Shown here piece after piece: positions 17,369 through 26,405 of a DNA stretch of 64,000 nucleotides. Position 1 is the first letter of the stretch. Each line of letters begins with the position of its first letter. Both the position numbers and the translations under genes were made by a program. The notes below the pieces were generated by a model. That model saw only the letters and a list, made by a program, of their open reading frames with translations, did not search any database and was not told the DNA's origin. The stretch is from Vreelandella alkaliphila (GTDB lineage: Bacteria; Pseudomonadota; Gammaproteobacteria; Pseudomonadales; Halomonadaceae). The DNA is taken from the NCBI RefSeq assembly GCF_016107625.1, contig NZ_JABASV010000007.1, positions 124,001-188,000 of the forward strand, in the 5' to 3' direction.

Positions 17369-20110
17369 ATGGCTTTTGATCAGACCTATTGTATGGATGC
17401 GCTTAATGCGGCAACGCGGTCAGATGCTGAGCCTAGCGAGTTTATCTATGCCTTCCTCGATGCCTATGGCTTCCCCAAGGCCACTATCACTCAGGTTCGA
17501 AATGGCGGGCAGCGTAACGTAACTAGCCGCAAGGACGATGGCCACGTCGCTCTGAAAAACTGGTTGTATTTCATGCCGGTCAGACAGGGCGAAAGCATTC
17601 ATGAAGCTCTCCAGGTGTTGGCAGATGAAGATGAGCCAGCCCGACACAAATGCCGCTTTCTGGTTGTTACAGACTTTCATGAGCTGACAGCGCTGGATAC
17701 CAAGTCTAGTGGGCGTCTGGAAGTGCCGTTTAGCGATTTGGCCACGCAATACCTATTCTTTGCGCCTATGGCAGGGCTAGAGCGCACCAAACACTTTACT
17801 GAAGCCTCGGCTGATCTAAAGGCAGCGGCCAAGATGGGGCGGCTGTTCGACCGTCTGAAGGAAGTCAACGAGTTCAGCACGCCGGAGCAGCTGCATTCGC
17901 TCAATGTTTTCCTGACCCGTCTGCTGTTTTGTTATTTTGCCGAAGATACCGGTATTTTCCCCAAGAATGCCTTTACTAAGGTCATTACGGAGGCCAGCGG
18001 TGAAGATGGTGAAGGATTGCCGGAATTGTTGGCGCAGTTATTTCGAGTAATGAATCAGCCAGACAATGAGCGTCCTGCTGATTTGGCAGCTCATATTGTC
18101 CAGTTTCCCTATGTCAACGGCGGCTTGTTCCGCGATGACCTGCCTGTGCCGGAAATTCGGGGCAAGGGCCGTCGGATGATGATCGAGTGCGGCCAACTCG
18201 CCTGGGAGGCCGTAAATCCTGACATCTTTGGCTCGATGTTTCAGGCGGTAGTTGATGAGGAAAGCCGCGATTCGCTGGGTCAGCACTATACCTCTGTGCC
18301 GAATATCATGAAGGTGATCCGCCCACTCTTCCTCGACAAGCTGTATGCCGAGCTGCACAAGGCCAACGGTAATCGCAAAAAACTAGAAGCATTGCTGGAG
18401 CGATTGGCACATATCAAGGTGTTTGATCCGGCGATGGGGTCAGGCAACTTCCTTATTATTGCCTACAAAGAGCTGAGACGGCTAGAAATGGCAGTGTTTC
18501 GGGCCATGCAGGATGTTGGCCAGCAAAAGCAGAACGAAATATTTATGAGCGGTATTCGACTCAGCCAGTTCTATGGCATCGAGATTGATGACTTCGCCCA
18601 TGAGGTGGCGCAGCTCTCGTTGTGGTTGGCTGAGCATCAGATGAATATGCTGTTTGCTAAAGAGTTTGGCCATGCAGAGCCACTGCTTCCTCTTAAAGCA
18701 GCTGGTCATCTTATTGCTGGAAATAGCTTGCAATTGAGCTGGCGAGAAGTTTGCCAAAATGGGGAGAAGACTGAGGTTTATATTTGTGGCAATCCACCAT
18801 TTCATGGCACTGCTGGTAGAAGCGAAGATCAGATTTGCGATATGAAACGTGTATTTGGAAAAAAATCGCTTGGCTATCTTGACTATGTCGCTTGCTGGCT
18901 GCGAAAGGCGGCAAATTACCTCCAGTTCGGTGGTGAAGCCGCCTTTGTTACAACCAATTCAATTTGTCAAGGACAGCAAGTCGCAACTCTATGGCCAGAT
19001 ATCCTAGACTCTGGTGTGGAGATATCTTTCTGTTATCAAACATTTCCTTGGAAAAATAGCGCTCAAGGCAACGCAGGCGTTCATGTTGTAATTATTGGTC
19101 TAAGTAAGAACCCAATTCAAAAGCGACTATACCAATTCGTCTCTGGAGAGTGGCGAATAAAGTTTGTAAATAACATCAGTCCGTATCTATTGGAGGGCGG
19201 GAACACAATTGTGGCCAGTCGCAGCAGGCCTCTGGTTAATTCGCCAAAAATGGTCTTTGGTAATAAGCCTACAGATGGCGGAAACTTAATCTTTTCTCAG
19301 TCGGAGAAAGAACATTTACTTGAAAATGAGCCTCAGCTTGCACCTTGGATTAAGCCCTTAATTGGGGCTCAAGAGTTCTTACGAGGTGACTGTCGCTGGT
19401 GTCTATGGCTAATCGGGGCTCCTGAAGAAATTTTGAATATACCAGCAGTCAAGTCGCGTGTTGATGCCGTTCGCGCTCTTCGTATTAAGGCCGGGCATGC
19501 CGCAGCTATTCAGGGAGCTAAAAGGCCTCATCAATTCCTCCAGGTGGCACAGCCTGAGGAGGGTAGCTATATATTGGTTCCAGCTTTTACTTCGGTAAGA
19601 AGGCCGTATGTGCCTTTGGGGGTTATAAATTTCGAGGTAATTACGAACAATAAGAACTACATAATCCCTGACGGTGAACTTTATGAATTTTCGATCCTGT
19701 CATCAATCATGCACCTTGATTGGATGCGGCTGGTAGGTGGCCGTCTAAAGAGTGACTACGGTTATTCAGCAACCCTTGTATACAATACATTTCCTTGGCC
19801 GAGCGCTTCAAATAAGCAAAAGGAAGTGATTGAAAAACTGGGCCGTGCAGTCATTCTTGCACGTGCTGACCATCCTGATAAGTCGATGGCGCAACTCTAC
19901 GATCCCGACAAAATGCCCGAAAACTTGCTGAAGGCACATCAGGCGCTCGATGAAGCCGTTGAAAAGCTTTATCGCGAACGACCTTTCCGTGATGCGGCTG
20001 AACGCCAGGAATACTTGCTGGCCCGCTATGAAAAACTGATTGAGGCTGAAAAGGTCGCCAAGGCCGGAAATACCAAGAAAGCACGTAAAAAGACTACCAA
20101 GGAGGGATAA
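17369..20110 (+). CDS. MmeI-like class I DNA methyltransferase lacking a recognisable nuclease motif
   Basis: A 913-residue protein. AdoMet motif I is FDPAMGSGNFLI near residues 351-362 and the amino-methyltransferase motif IV is CGNPPFHG near 473-480, so it should methylate an exocyclic amino group, most likely N6-adenine. The domain order (N-domain, helical spacer ~190-330, methyltransferase, target-recognition-like C-half with NTFPWP near 810) follows MmeI/type IIL enzymes. The N-domain segment VALKNWLYFMPVRQGES sits where those enzymes have D...ExK, and the acidic/Lys residues are missing. ATG 17369 is preferred to GTG 17336, which has no ribosome binding site. It heads a five-gene operon; the helicase follows after 3 bases. 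Confidence 0.8.
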   Translation: MAFDQTYCMDALNAATRSDAEPSEFIYAFLDAYGFPKATITQVRNGGQRNVTSRKDDGHVALKNWLYFMPVRQGESIHEALQVLADEDEPARHKCRFLVVTDFHELTALDTKSSGRLEVPFSDLATQYLFFAPMAGLERTKHFTEASADLKAAAKMGRLFDRLKEVNEFSTPEQLHSLNVFLTRLLFCYFAEDTGIFPKNAFTKVITEASGEDGEGLPELLAQLFRVMNQPDNERPADLAAHIVQFPYVNGGLFRDDLPVPEIRGKGRRMMIECGQLAWEAVNPDIFGSMFQAVVDEESRDSLGQHYTSVPNIMKVIRPLFLDKLYAELHKANGNRKKLEALLERLAHIKVFDPAMGSGNFLIIAYKELRRLEMAVFRAMQDVGQQKQNEIFMSGIRLSQFYGIEIDDFAHEVAQLSLWLAEHQMNMLFAKEFGHAEPLLPLKAAGHLIAGNSLQLSWREVCQNGEKTEVYICGNPPFHGTAGRSEDQICDMKRVFGKKSLGYLDYVACWLRKAANYLQFGGEAAFVTTNSICQGQQVATLWPDILDSGVEISFCYQTFPWKNSAQGNAGVHVVIIGLSKNPIQKRLYQFVSGEWRIKFVNNISPYLLEGGNTIVASRSRPLVNSPKMVFGNKPTDGGNLIFSQSEKEHLLENEPQLAPWIKPLIGAQEFLRGDCRWCLWLIGAPEEILNIPAVKSRVDAVRALRIKAGHAAAIQGAKRPHQFLQVAQPEEGSYILVPAFTSVRRPYVPLGVINFEVITNNKNYIIPDGELYEFSILSSIMHLDWMRLVGGRLKSDYGYSATLVYNTFPWPSASNKQKEVIEKLGRAVILARADHPDKSMAQLYDPDKMPENLLKAHQALDEAVEKLYRERPFRDAAERQEYLLARYEKLIEAEKVAKAGNTKKARKKTTKEG

Positions 20111-20113
20111 GAT

Positions 20114-22195
20114 ATGGCTGAGCTGATCAAGGTTGAATACGCCCGCAATGGAAAGAGTGCGACCAGTAATGCCCTGGGTATGCGCGAAATGCAGGCGAGA
20201 GCCTATGAAAAGCGCGATAGCCAATACTTGCTACTGAAAGCGCCGCCTGCCTCTGGAAAATCTCGTGCCTTGATGTTTCTGGCGTTATACAAGCTGCATC
20301 ACTTGGGCTTGCGAAAAGCCATTGTGGCCGTGCCAGAGATGTCGATTGGCGCATCCTTCAAGAACACCGATCTTACCTCGCACGGCTTTGATGCCGATTG
20401 GCATGTCGATGATCGCTACGATTTATGCCGAGCGGGCAGTGATAGCGGCAAGGTGGATACCTTTTGTCGCTTCCTCGATGACCCTAACGCTCGCACCCTG
20501 GTTTGCACACACGCTACTTTGCGGTATGCGTTTGCCAAGCTGAAATCCTCTGATTTTGATGGTTGTCTGGTCGCCATTGATGAATTTCACCATGTTTCCG
20601 TCGATGAAGGGAACCGGCTAGGGGGCTTGATTGATGACCTCATGCGCGGCTCCGATGCGCATATTGTCGCCATGACTGGAAGCTATTTCCGTGGTGATGC
20701 TGCTCCCATTTTGCTTCCTGATGATGAAGCCGCGTTCGATAAGGTGACCTACACCTATTACGAGCAGCTAAACGGCTACCGTTACCTCAAATCGCTAGGT
20801 ATTGGCTACCACTTCTATCAAGGTGGTTATCTGGATGCCATTCGGGAGGTGCTTGATCCTGACAAAAAGACCATCGTTCATATTCCCAATGTTAATAGCA
20901 TGGAAAGCACCAAAGACAAGTATGGCGAAGTCGACCACATTCTGGATGCACTGGGTGAAGTAGAAGTGCAGGACAGTCAGACGGGTATCGTGACGGTGCG
21001 ACACCCTAGCGGCAAAGTATTAAAGGTCGCTGACCTAGTGACTGATACGCCTGTCCGTCGAGATGTCCAAGAATATCTCCGCAATGTTGAGCGTCCTGAA
21101 GATGTTGATGTGATCATCGCCCTGGGAATGGCTAAAGAGGGTTTTGACTGGCCTTATTGCGAGCATGTGTTGACCATCGGCTACCGTAATTCAATGACTG
21201 AGATCGTTCAGATCATTGGACGGGCTACCCGTGATAGTGAAGGTAAAACTCACGCCCAATTTACCAACTTGATCGCCGAGCCGAATGCTGACGACAAGGA
21301 TGTAAAAGTCAGCGTCAATAATTTGCTCAAGGCTATTACGGTGTCGCTCTTAATGGAGCAGGTGCTGGCTCCTAGCGTGTCCTTCAAGCCACGTTCACGC
21401 ATGAGGCCAAACGAAGAGGTCGGTCCAAATACAGTCATCATTGATGACACCCAGAAGCCAGTATCCGACAAGGTAATGGGAATTTTGGAGTCTGGAGGCC
21501 AGGAAGACATCATTGCGGCTTTGCTACAAAAGCCGGAAGTAGCCGCTACAGCCGTTAAAGAAGACGCCGAGCCAGAAGTTATCAATCAGGTTGAGCTACC
21601 GAAGATCATCGAGCGGATGCACCCTGATTTAGATGAGGGCGAGCAGGAGCTATTGCGCGAGACTGTCCTGACCACCATTGGTGCTCGTTCATCAGGCGGC
21701 TTGTTTAGTGAAGAAGATCTACCGGACGGGGCCGAAATCCACGAGCCAAATCAAGTTTATAAGACTGATAGTGATGGTCAGCCGGTAGATCCCGATCAGG
21801 CACCAGATGGCCGAGAATTTGCTGATAACGCTGGAAATGACCAAGTTAAGGGTAGCCGTCAGTTCATCAAGATTGGCGAAAAGTTCGTCAATATCGAACA
21901 TCTCAACGTCGACCTGATTAATCAAATCAACCCCTTCCAGGGTGCCTACGAAATCCTGTCCAAAGCGTTAACCGCACCTGTGCTGAAAGTTATTCAAGAT
22001 ACGGTGGTCGGGAATCGGACGCAGATGTCCGAGGAGGAAGCTGTTGTTTTGTGGCCGAAGATTGTTGCTTTTACTCAAGAGAAAGGGCACCCGCCTTCGA
22101 TCCACAGCGATGACCACATGGAGGTTCGTTACGCAGAAGCACTGGCCTATATCCAAAAGAAGAAGAGAGAGAGGATGCGCGGGGCGTCGGCATGA
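20114..22195 (+). CDS. DEAD/DEAH-box helicase of a restriction-like system (SF2)
   Basis: A 693-residue SF2 ATPase. Walker A is KAPPASGKSR at residues 42-51, motif II is DEFHH at 156-160, motif III is MTGSY near 195, and motif VI is QIIGRATRD near 365. Residues ~450-693 form an acidic, unassigned C-domain ending in a basic KKKRERMRG tail. It resembles the translocase subunits of type I/III restriction and other multi-gene defence systems. ATG 20114 has AAGGAGGG about 7 bases upstream, inside the end of the methyltransferase gene, and the stop overlaps the next start by four bases (ATGA). The tight coupling suggests the three proteins form one complex. Confidence 0.85.
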   Translation: MAELIKVEYARNGKSATSNALGMREMQARAYEKRDSQYLLLKAPPASGKSRALMFLALYKLHHLGLRKAIVAVPEMSIGASFKNTDLTSHGFDADWHVDDRYDLCRAGSDSGKVDTFCRFLDDPNARTLVCTHATLRYAFAKLKSSDFDGCLVAIDEFHHVSVDEGNRLGGLIDDLMRGSDAHIVAMTGSYFRGDAAPILLPDDEAAFDKVTYTYYEQLNGYRYLKSLGIGYHFYQGGYLDAIREVLDPDKKTIVHIPNVNSMESTKDKYGEVDHILDALGEVEVQDSQTGIVTVRHPSGKVLKVADLVTDTPVRRDVQEYLRNVERPEDVDVIIALGMAKEGFDWPYCEHVLTIGYRNSMTEIVQIIGRATRDSEGKTHAQFTNLIAEPNADDKDVKVSVNNLLKAITVSLLMEQVLAPSVSFKPRSRMRPNEEVGPNTVIIDDTQKPVSDKVMGILESGGQEDIIAALLQKPEVAATAVKEDAEPEVINQVELPKIIERMHPDLDEGEQELLRETVLTTIGARSSGGLFSEEDLPDGAEIHEPNQVYKTDSDGQPVDPDQAPDGREFADNAGNDQVKGSRQFIKIGEKFVNIEHLNVDLINQINPFQGAYEILSKALTAPVLKVIQDTVVGNRTQMSEEEAVVLWPKIVAFTQEKGHPPSIHSDDHMEVRYAEALAYIQKKKRERMRGASA

Positions 22196-23508
22196 TCAGA
22201 ACCCGTCGAGAGCCGTTAAAACGTCGAACGCTAGATGACATTTTTTTAGATAGTGATGAGTTGGGGTTGTTGGATGTTTCAGCTATCTCTTCCTCTGTGC
22301 CTTCTGCTGACCAGCGTTTGGTGGCAACACTGAAGGCGGTCGAGTCCTTTGTTACACAGAATGAGCGTGAGCCGGATCAAGCGGCTGATGACTTGTCTGA
22401 GGCCACGTTAGCAGTTCATTTAGCAGCGCTAAGGCGCGATCCCGACCATGTTAGGGCTTTGGCAGAGGTCGATTCGCTTGGGCTGTTAGATAGCGCTAAG
22501 AAGGATATGGGGGAGACGGCACAACGTGATGCTGAAGCCTCGCAATATGAGGAAGGTGGGCTAGTTGAGGCCGAGGCGATTAAACCTGCAACGACGGATG
22601 AGTCCCTGTCTCCTGAGAGCGTTACTTCGCTTGATGACATTTGGAACAGTGATGCTCTAGGGCTGTTGAGCAGCGGTGACGAGGGCGTCGAGTCAATCTT
22701 TGATATGACTCATATTCCAGAACGCAGCGAGCGCGACTCGCCTGATGAGATCGCACAACGAACGCATTGCTCTGATTTCTATCGGTTCTCAGGCTTATTT
22801 GACCAAGTTCGTGACGAACTCACCGAAGGTGATGCCGAGGCCATCCGTTTTCAGCGTGAGTCGCAAATCGAGAAGGGTGACTTCTTCGTTGTTAACGGCA
22901 TGATGTGTTTGGTGGATGAGGTGGGGGCTAATGAGGGTGAAAATGGCCGCTACAATCCCCGCCTTCGCGTGATCTTTGATAACGGCACCGAATCTAACCT
23001 GCTACTTCGCTCGCTTGCTAGAGCGCTTTACAAAGACGCAACAGGGCGTCGCATCTTGCGGCCCGATAGCACATTCGACTCGATGCAAGGCATTACCCAT
23101 CATGATAAGCGGACTGGCGTCATCTACATTTTACGCTCGCTGAGTAAAGATCCAGCACTAGCGGGCATCCGTAACCTTCACAAGATCGGCTACTCCGAAA
23201 AAGCGTTGGAGAAGCGCCTTGCCGGAGCGGAAAGGCAGCAGACATATTTGGAAGCGCCAGTGCAGATTGTCGCTTCTTTTGAGTGTTACAACCTCGATCC
23301 GAGAAGGTTTGAGCGTTTAGTGCATGCCATGCTTCATCAGCAGCGGGTTAACGTTTTATTGCATAGTCGCGACGGTAGCACCTACCGGCCCCGTGAATGG
23401 TTCGATGTGGAGTTGGTTGCCGCTCGTGAAATTGTCACACGTATTGTTGATGGCACTATTGTTCAGTATCGGATGGATAACACAACAGGGCGCTTGTTGA
23501 AAAAGTAA
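22192..23508 (+). CDS. GIY-YIG nuclease (T5orf172/MUG113-like) with LGLL repeats
   Basis: A 438-residue protein. The C-terminal ~130 residues are a GIY-YIG nuclease domain: VIYILRS near 310-316, HKIGYS near 330-335, a conserved Arg in EKRLAGAERQ, and the catalytic Glu in RFERLVHAML near 374. The N-terminal ~200 residues are acidic and probably disordered, with three copies of an S(D)xLGLL motif: LDDIFLDSDELGLL, EVDSLGLL and LDDIWNSDALGLL. A middle domain (~210-290) is unassigned. It overlaps the helicase stop by four bases. I infer that it supplies the DNA-cutting activity missing from the methyltransferase; this is unproven. Confidence 0.8.
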   Translation: MIRTRREPLKRRTLDDIFLDSDELGLLDVSAISSSVPSADQRLVATLKAVESFVTQNEREPDQAADDLSEATLAVHLAALRRDPDHVRALAEVDSLGLLDSAKKDMGETAQRDAEASQYEEGGLVEAEAIKPATTDESLSPESVTSLDDIWNSDALGLLSSGDEGVESIFDMTHIPERSERDSPDEIAQRTHCSDFYRFSGLFDQVRDELTEGDAEAIRFQRESQIEKGDFFVVNGMMCLVDEVGANEGENGRYNPRLRVIFDNGTESNLLLRSLARALYKDATGRRILRPDSTFDSMQGITHHDKRTGVIYILRSLSKDPALAGIRNLHKIGYSEKALEKRLAGAERQQTYLEAPVQIVASFECYNLDPRRFERLVHAMLHQQRVNVLLHSRDGSTYRPREWFDVELVAAREIVTRIVDGTIVQYRMDNTTGRLLKK

Positions 23509-23532
23509 AAATAAAACTACAGGGAGTTATGT

Positions 23533-24645
23533 ATGGGGTGCAACGCTAATAATCACCCACCGGACTGTCGATGCGGATGGGGAGGGGATGGACACAAAGG
23601 AAGAAACTTTGGTGGTGGTCGTGGATATTTTGGAAATCATCGGCAGCCATATTTGAAAGTTGATAGTGCTGTCGAAACAGAAAATCACTTAACCCAGTGC
23701 CCTATTTGTAAGAGCGATGTGGCTTTTATTAAACATAACGGCGGGGCCGTGTGGCTAGATTTACCCCTTGGCCCCCCGTGGTATAAACATGCTTGCTTTG
23801 ATAATGCTTCTTCGAGTGTCGGAAAAAATAATTTAAAATCAATTTTTAATATTGAGAATAAAACGTTAAGCCGAACCGCAAAAATTATAGTGGCCGATTC
23901 TTGCTCATACAACAGCTTCAGCTCCACATCGATGCTTAGAGCAAAATTTAGCAATGGAATTAAACGTTCTATGTCAGTAAGAGGGGATGCTCGCATATTT
24001 GTTGGACGAATTTGTTGTATAGATGAGTCAACAAAAGAAATTTGGCCTATAGATGATGTGGCAAAAAAACTATACTTCCAAGGGTCCCTAGCAGATATTA
24101 TTTCTAAAGGTAAAAAAACAAATTCAGCTCAAAGCTCGTTGAAAGCTAAGCAGAACGAAAGAAAATCATGTGTAGATGAATCTTCGTTCAAGATTGAATG
24201 TGCCTTATGCGGAAAAAAAATGAGGAAACAAAAAAACTATAGAGCACATCTTCTAAGAGAGCATGGCGTAGCATTGGTCTCTGCTGGTAATAATTCAAGC
24301 TATATGATCTTGGACCATGATGATTACGATAAGTTATCACATGAAAAGTTAGAGCCTAAGTCTAGCGATCTTGGTTCTGAGCCTTCAACAATAACTTTTT
24401 CAGAATGGGAGCTGAGAGGAATTTTAGCAGAGGCTTGTGATGCGTGCTCTGAAAGCTCTGGTTGGTCTAATTTAGCTAATGTGGGCGAGTGGATAAAAGA
24501 AAACGAGCCAGGTTTTAAAAGCTGGTATCAAAAGGAGAAAAAATTGTCAGCTTTTATGGAGGAGTTGGGCTTTTTGGATCTAAAAAAAGAAACATTGCCT
24601 GATCAAATTTCGAGTCGAGTAATTTATATAAAGATTAAAGGATGA
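23533..24645 (+). CDS. Cys/Gly-rich zinc-finger protein of unknown function
   Basis: A 370-residue protein. The N-terminus MGCNANNHPPDCRCGWGGDG is Cys/His/Gly-rich. Residues ~57-90 hold a zinc-ribbon-like CPICKSDVAFIKHNGG with a downstream conserved-looking LGPPWYKHACFD. Residues ~223-246 are a C2H2-type finger, CALCGKKMRKQKNYRAHLLREH. The C-terminus (~300-370) has an acidic helical region. No catalytic motif is recognised, so DNA or RNA binding through zinc fingers is inferred. ATG 23533 follows AGGGAG at good spacing, 24 bases after the GIY-YIG gene. The gene is clearly richer in A+T than the three genes before it, which suggests a different origin. Confidence 0.65.
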   Translation: MGCNANNHPPDCRCGWGGDGHKGRNFGGGRGYFGNHRQPYLKVDSAVETENHLTQCPICKSDVAFIKHNGGAVWLDLPLGPPWYKHACFDNASSSVGKNNLKSIFNIENKTLSRTAKIIVADSCSYNSFSSTSMLRAKFSNGIKRSMSVRGDARIFVGRICCIDESTKEIWPIDDVAKKLYFQGSLADIISKGKKTNSAQSSLKAKQNERKSCVDESSFKIECALCGKKMRKQKNYRAHLLREHGVALVSAGNNSSYMILDHDDYDKLSHEKLEPKSSDLGSEPSTITFSEWELRGILAEACDACSESSGWSNLANVGEWIKENEPGFKSWYQKEKKLSAFMEELGFLDLKKETLPDQISSRVIYIKIKG

Positions 24646-24649
24646 TGTC

Positions 24650-25579
24650 TTGAGTATCCCAGATTATCAATCATTGATGCGACCAGTTCTTGAGATTTTA
24701 GAAAATGGAAAGGAGCAGACTGTTAAGGAGATTTGCTCTGAATTGACCACGCAATTCAGTCTGACCGGTGAGGAGCTTGAGGAGTTGCTGCCAAGTGGTC
24801 GTGCTAAAGTTTTTAATAACCGAGTAGGTTGGGCTGTTACATATTTAAAGAAAGCTGGGGCGCTTTATTCCAGTCGTAGAGGCGTTTATTCAATAACGGG
24901 GCGAGGTCAAGAATTGTTGAAAGACACCAATTCGTATATTGGTATCAATGATCTTATGCAGTTTAAAGACTTTCGTGAGTTTAAGAATAATAAGCCTACA
25001 GTATCAAAGCAGTCTAAAGGTGATGCACTTCAGCCAACTAATGTCACGACATTTGTTAAAGAAAAAACCCCAGAAGAAGCTTTAGGGCAAGCTTGGGAAG
25101 AAATGCGTGATAGCTTAGAGCTTGAAGTTCTCGATCAAATAAAACAAGTTACGCCTCAATTCTTTGAGCGATTGGTCGTTGATGTTTTAGTCGCTATGGG
25201 ATACGGAGGAGATAGAGCGGATGCATCCCGCGCTGTAGGGCAAAGTGGTGATGGCGGTATTGATGGAATTATTGACGAAGACCCTTTAGGCCTTGATGTG
25301 ATCTATATTCAAGCTAAGCGGTGGGAAGGAGTAGTTGGTAGGCCTGAAATACAAAAATTTGCAGGTGCCTTGCAAGGGCGAAGAGCTAAAAAGGGCGTAT
25401 TTATCACTACATCTGGCTTTACTAAAGAAGCAAGTGAATACGCTACAATGATTGATAGCCGAATAGTTCTGATAACCGGTCGCCGGCTTGCTCGCTTGAT
25501 GATTGACCATGATGTTGGGGTTTCTTCTGTAGAGCAATACATCGTCAAGCGACTCGATAGCGACTATTTTGCAGAGTGA
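24650..25579 (+). CDS. mrr: Mrr-type restriction endonuclease
   Basis: A 309-residue protein with the two-domain layout of E. coli Mrr. Residues ~5-90 are the Mrr N-terminal winged helix (VLEILENGKEQTVKEICSEL; NNRVGWAVTYLKKAG). Residues ~165-295 are the PD-(D/E)xK-like catalytic domain with FFERLVVDVLVAMGYGG, GDGGIDGII near 202-210 and the QAK variant IYIQAKRW near 218-225. Mrr cuts DNA carrying foreign methylation. The start is TTG 24650, four bases after the preceding stop, with AAAGGA upstream. As the operon also carries a methyltransferase, this Mrr must tolerate the local modification. Confidence 0.9.
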   Translation: MSIPDYQSLMRPVLEILENGKEQTVKEICSELTTQFSLTGEELEELLPSGRAKVFNNRVGWAVTYLKKAGALYSSRRGVYSITGRGQELLKDTNSYIGINDLMQFKDFREFKNNKPTVSKQSKGDALQPTNVTTFVKEKTPEEALGQAWEEMRDSLELEVLDQIKQVTPQFFERLVVDVLVAMGYGGDRADASRAVGQSGDGGIDGIIDEDPLGLDVIYIQAKRWEGVVGRPEIQKFAGALQGRRAKKGVFITTSGFTKEASEYATMIDSRIVLITGRRLARLMIDHDVGVSSVEQYIVKRLDSDYFAE

Positions 25580-26072
25580 TATGACCTGAATACGGTGTCT
25601 ACTACGTGTTCAGGCTGTGTGATTTGGCCAAATAGAATTCGCGGGTAATAAAATAGCCGTTGCCAATGAAAATGATGACCCCAACAGAATATTCCGCTGT
25701 GCTGTTTCGCTTTATACAGGCGAAATGGCCGAGCAAGAATCGGCCTTCATTATGAAACGGGTTCGCTTGGCAAATTGCCACTTTAATGATGACAGAAAAT
25801 CGGCAAGAGCAGCTACAACGCCACTGCTGATATGACAGTCTTCTGTGGATTCAGTCAAGGGCGCATCTACCTTTCACCAGGACTGAGAGCCGGCCTCTAC
25901 GAATTTTTTTGCAAGGCAGTCTATGCCGCGTGCATCTAAATAACAGGTTTACAGAGTGTGGGTTTTCAATAGGTTAGGGGTTATAAAGCCCACTCATTGT
26001 TTTCAATTGCTTGGCTGAGTCATCAAGCTGTAAGATTCTGCTATAGTAGATATAAACTAGTGAAATAAAAAA
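25580..26072. other. Gene-free stretch after mrr
   Basis: Nothing of protein-coding length with a ribosome binding site was found in these ~490 bases. There is no convincing hairpin terminator directly after mrr. A TATAGTAGATATAAAC segment near 26041 could contain the promoter of the following small membrane genes. Confidence 0.4.
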
Positions 26073-26405
26073 ATGACAAGACCAACTGTTAAAGCGCTAA
26101 GAAAGACCGAAAGATGGCTGGTGTTCGCAAGGGCATTCTTTGATGGTCTTGATAGATTTGGTGCTACTGTATTGGCTTTAAGCTTTATAGGCGGGCTCTT
26201 GGCCCCCTTAACTAATGCTATGACCCCAATCGCAGCTTGGATAGGTATTTTCCTCGGTCTTGGTTCAATTTTAATATTTGGATACTTAAAGGAAATATCC
26301 GATGTGACCCTTAAAAATGTCAGGGAGCTTATACGCAAAAATCTTGTCATAGAAAGACACGCCGCGGATAAGGCACGGCAAGATCAAGGAGCAGAAAGGA
26401 CATGA
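26073..26405 (+). CDS. Small membrane protein, first of a pair
   Basis: A 110-residue protein with a basic N-terminus (MTRPTVKALRKTERW), two hydrophobic segments (~28-48 and ~52-72, including AWIGIFLGLGSILIFGYL) and a charged helical C-tail. The predicted topology is a helical hairpin with both ends in the cytoplasm. I do not recognise a family. It overlaps the next gene by four bases (ATGA), so the two are translationally coupled. The location directly after the restriction-like operon suggests an accessory or a second defence unit, but no catalytic domain supports this. Confidence 0.6.
   Translation: MTRPTVKALRKTERWLVFARAFFDGLDRFGATVLALSFIGGLLAPLTNAMTPIAAWIGIFLGLGSILIFGYLKEISDVTLKNVRELIRKNLVIERHAADKARQDQGAERT

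Noticed and set aside
17369..25579. BREX, DISARM or classical type I/III restriction system
   Set aside because: No PglZ, BrxC, DUF1998, PLD, HsdS or Res/Mod-type subunits are visible in the operon.
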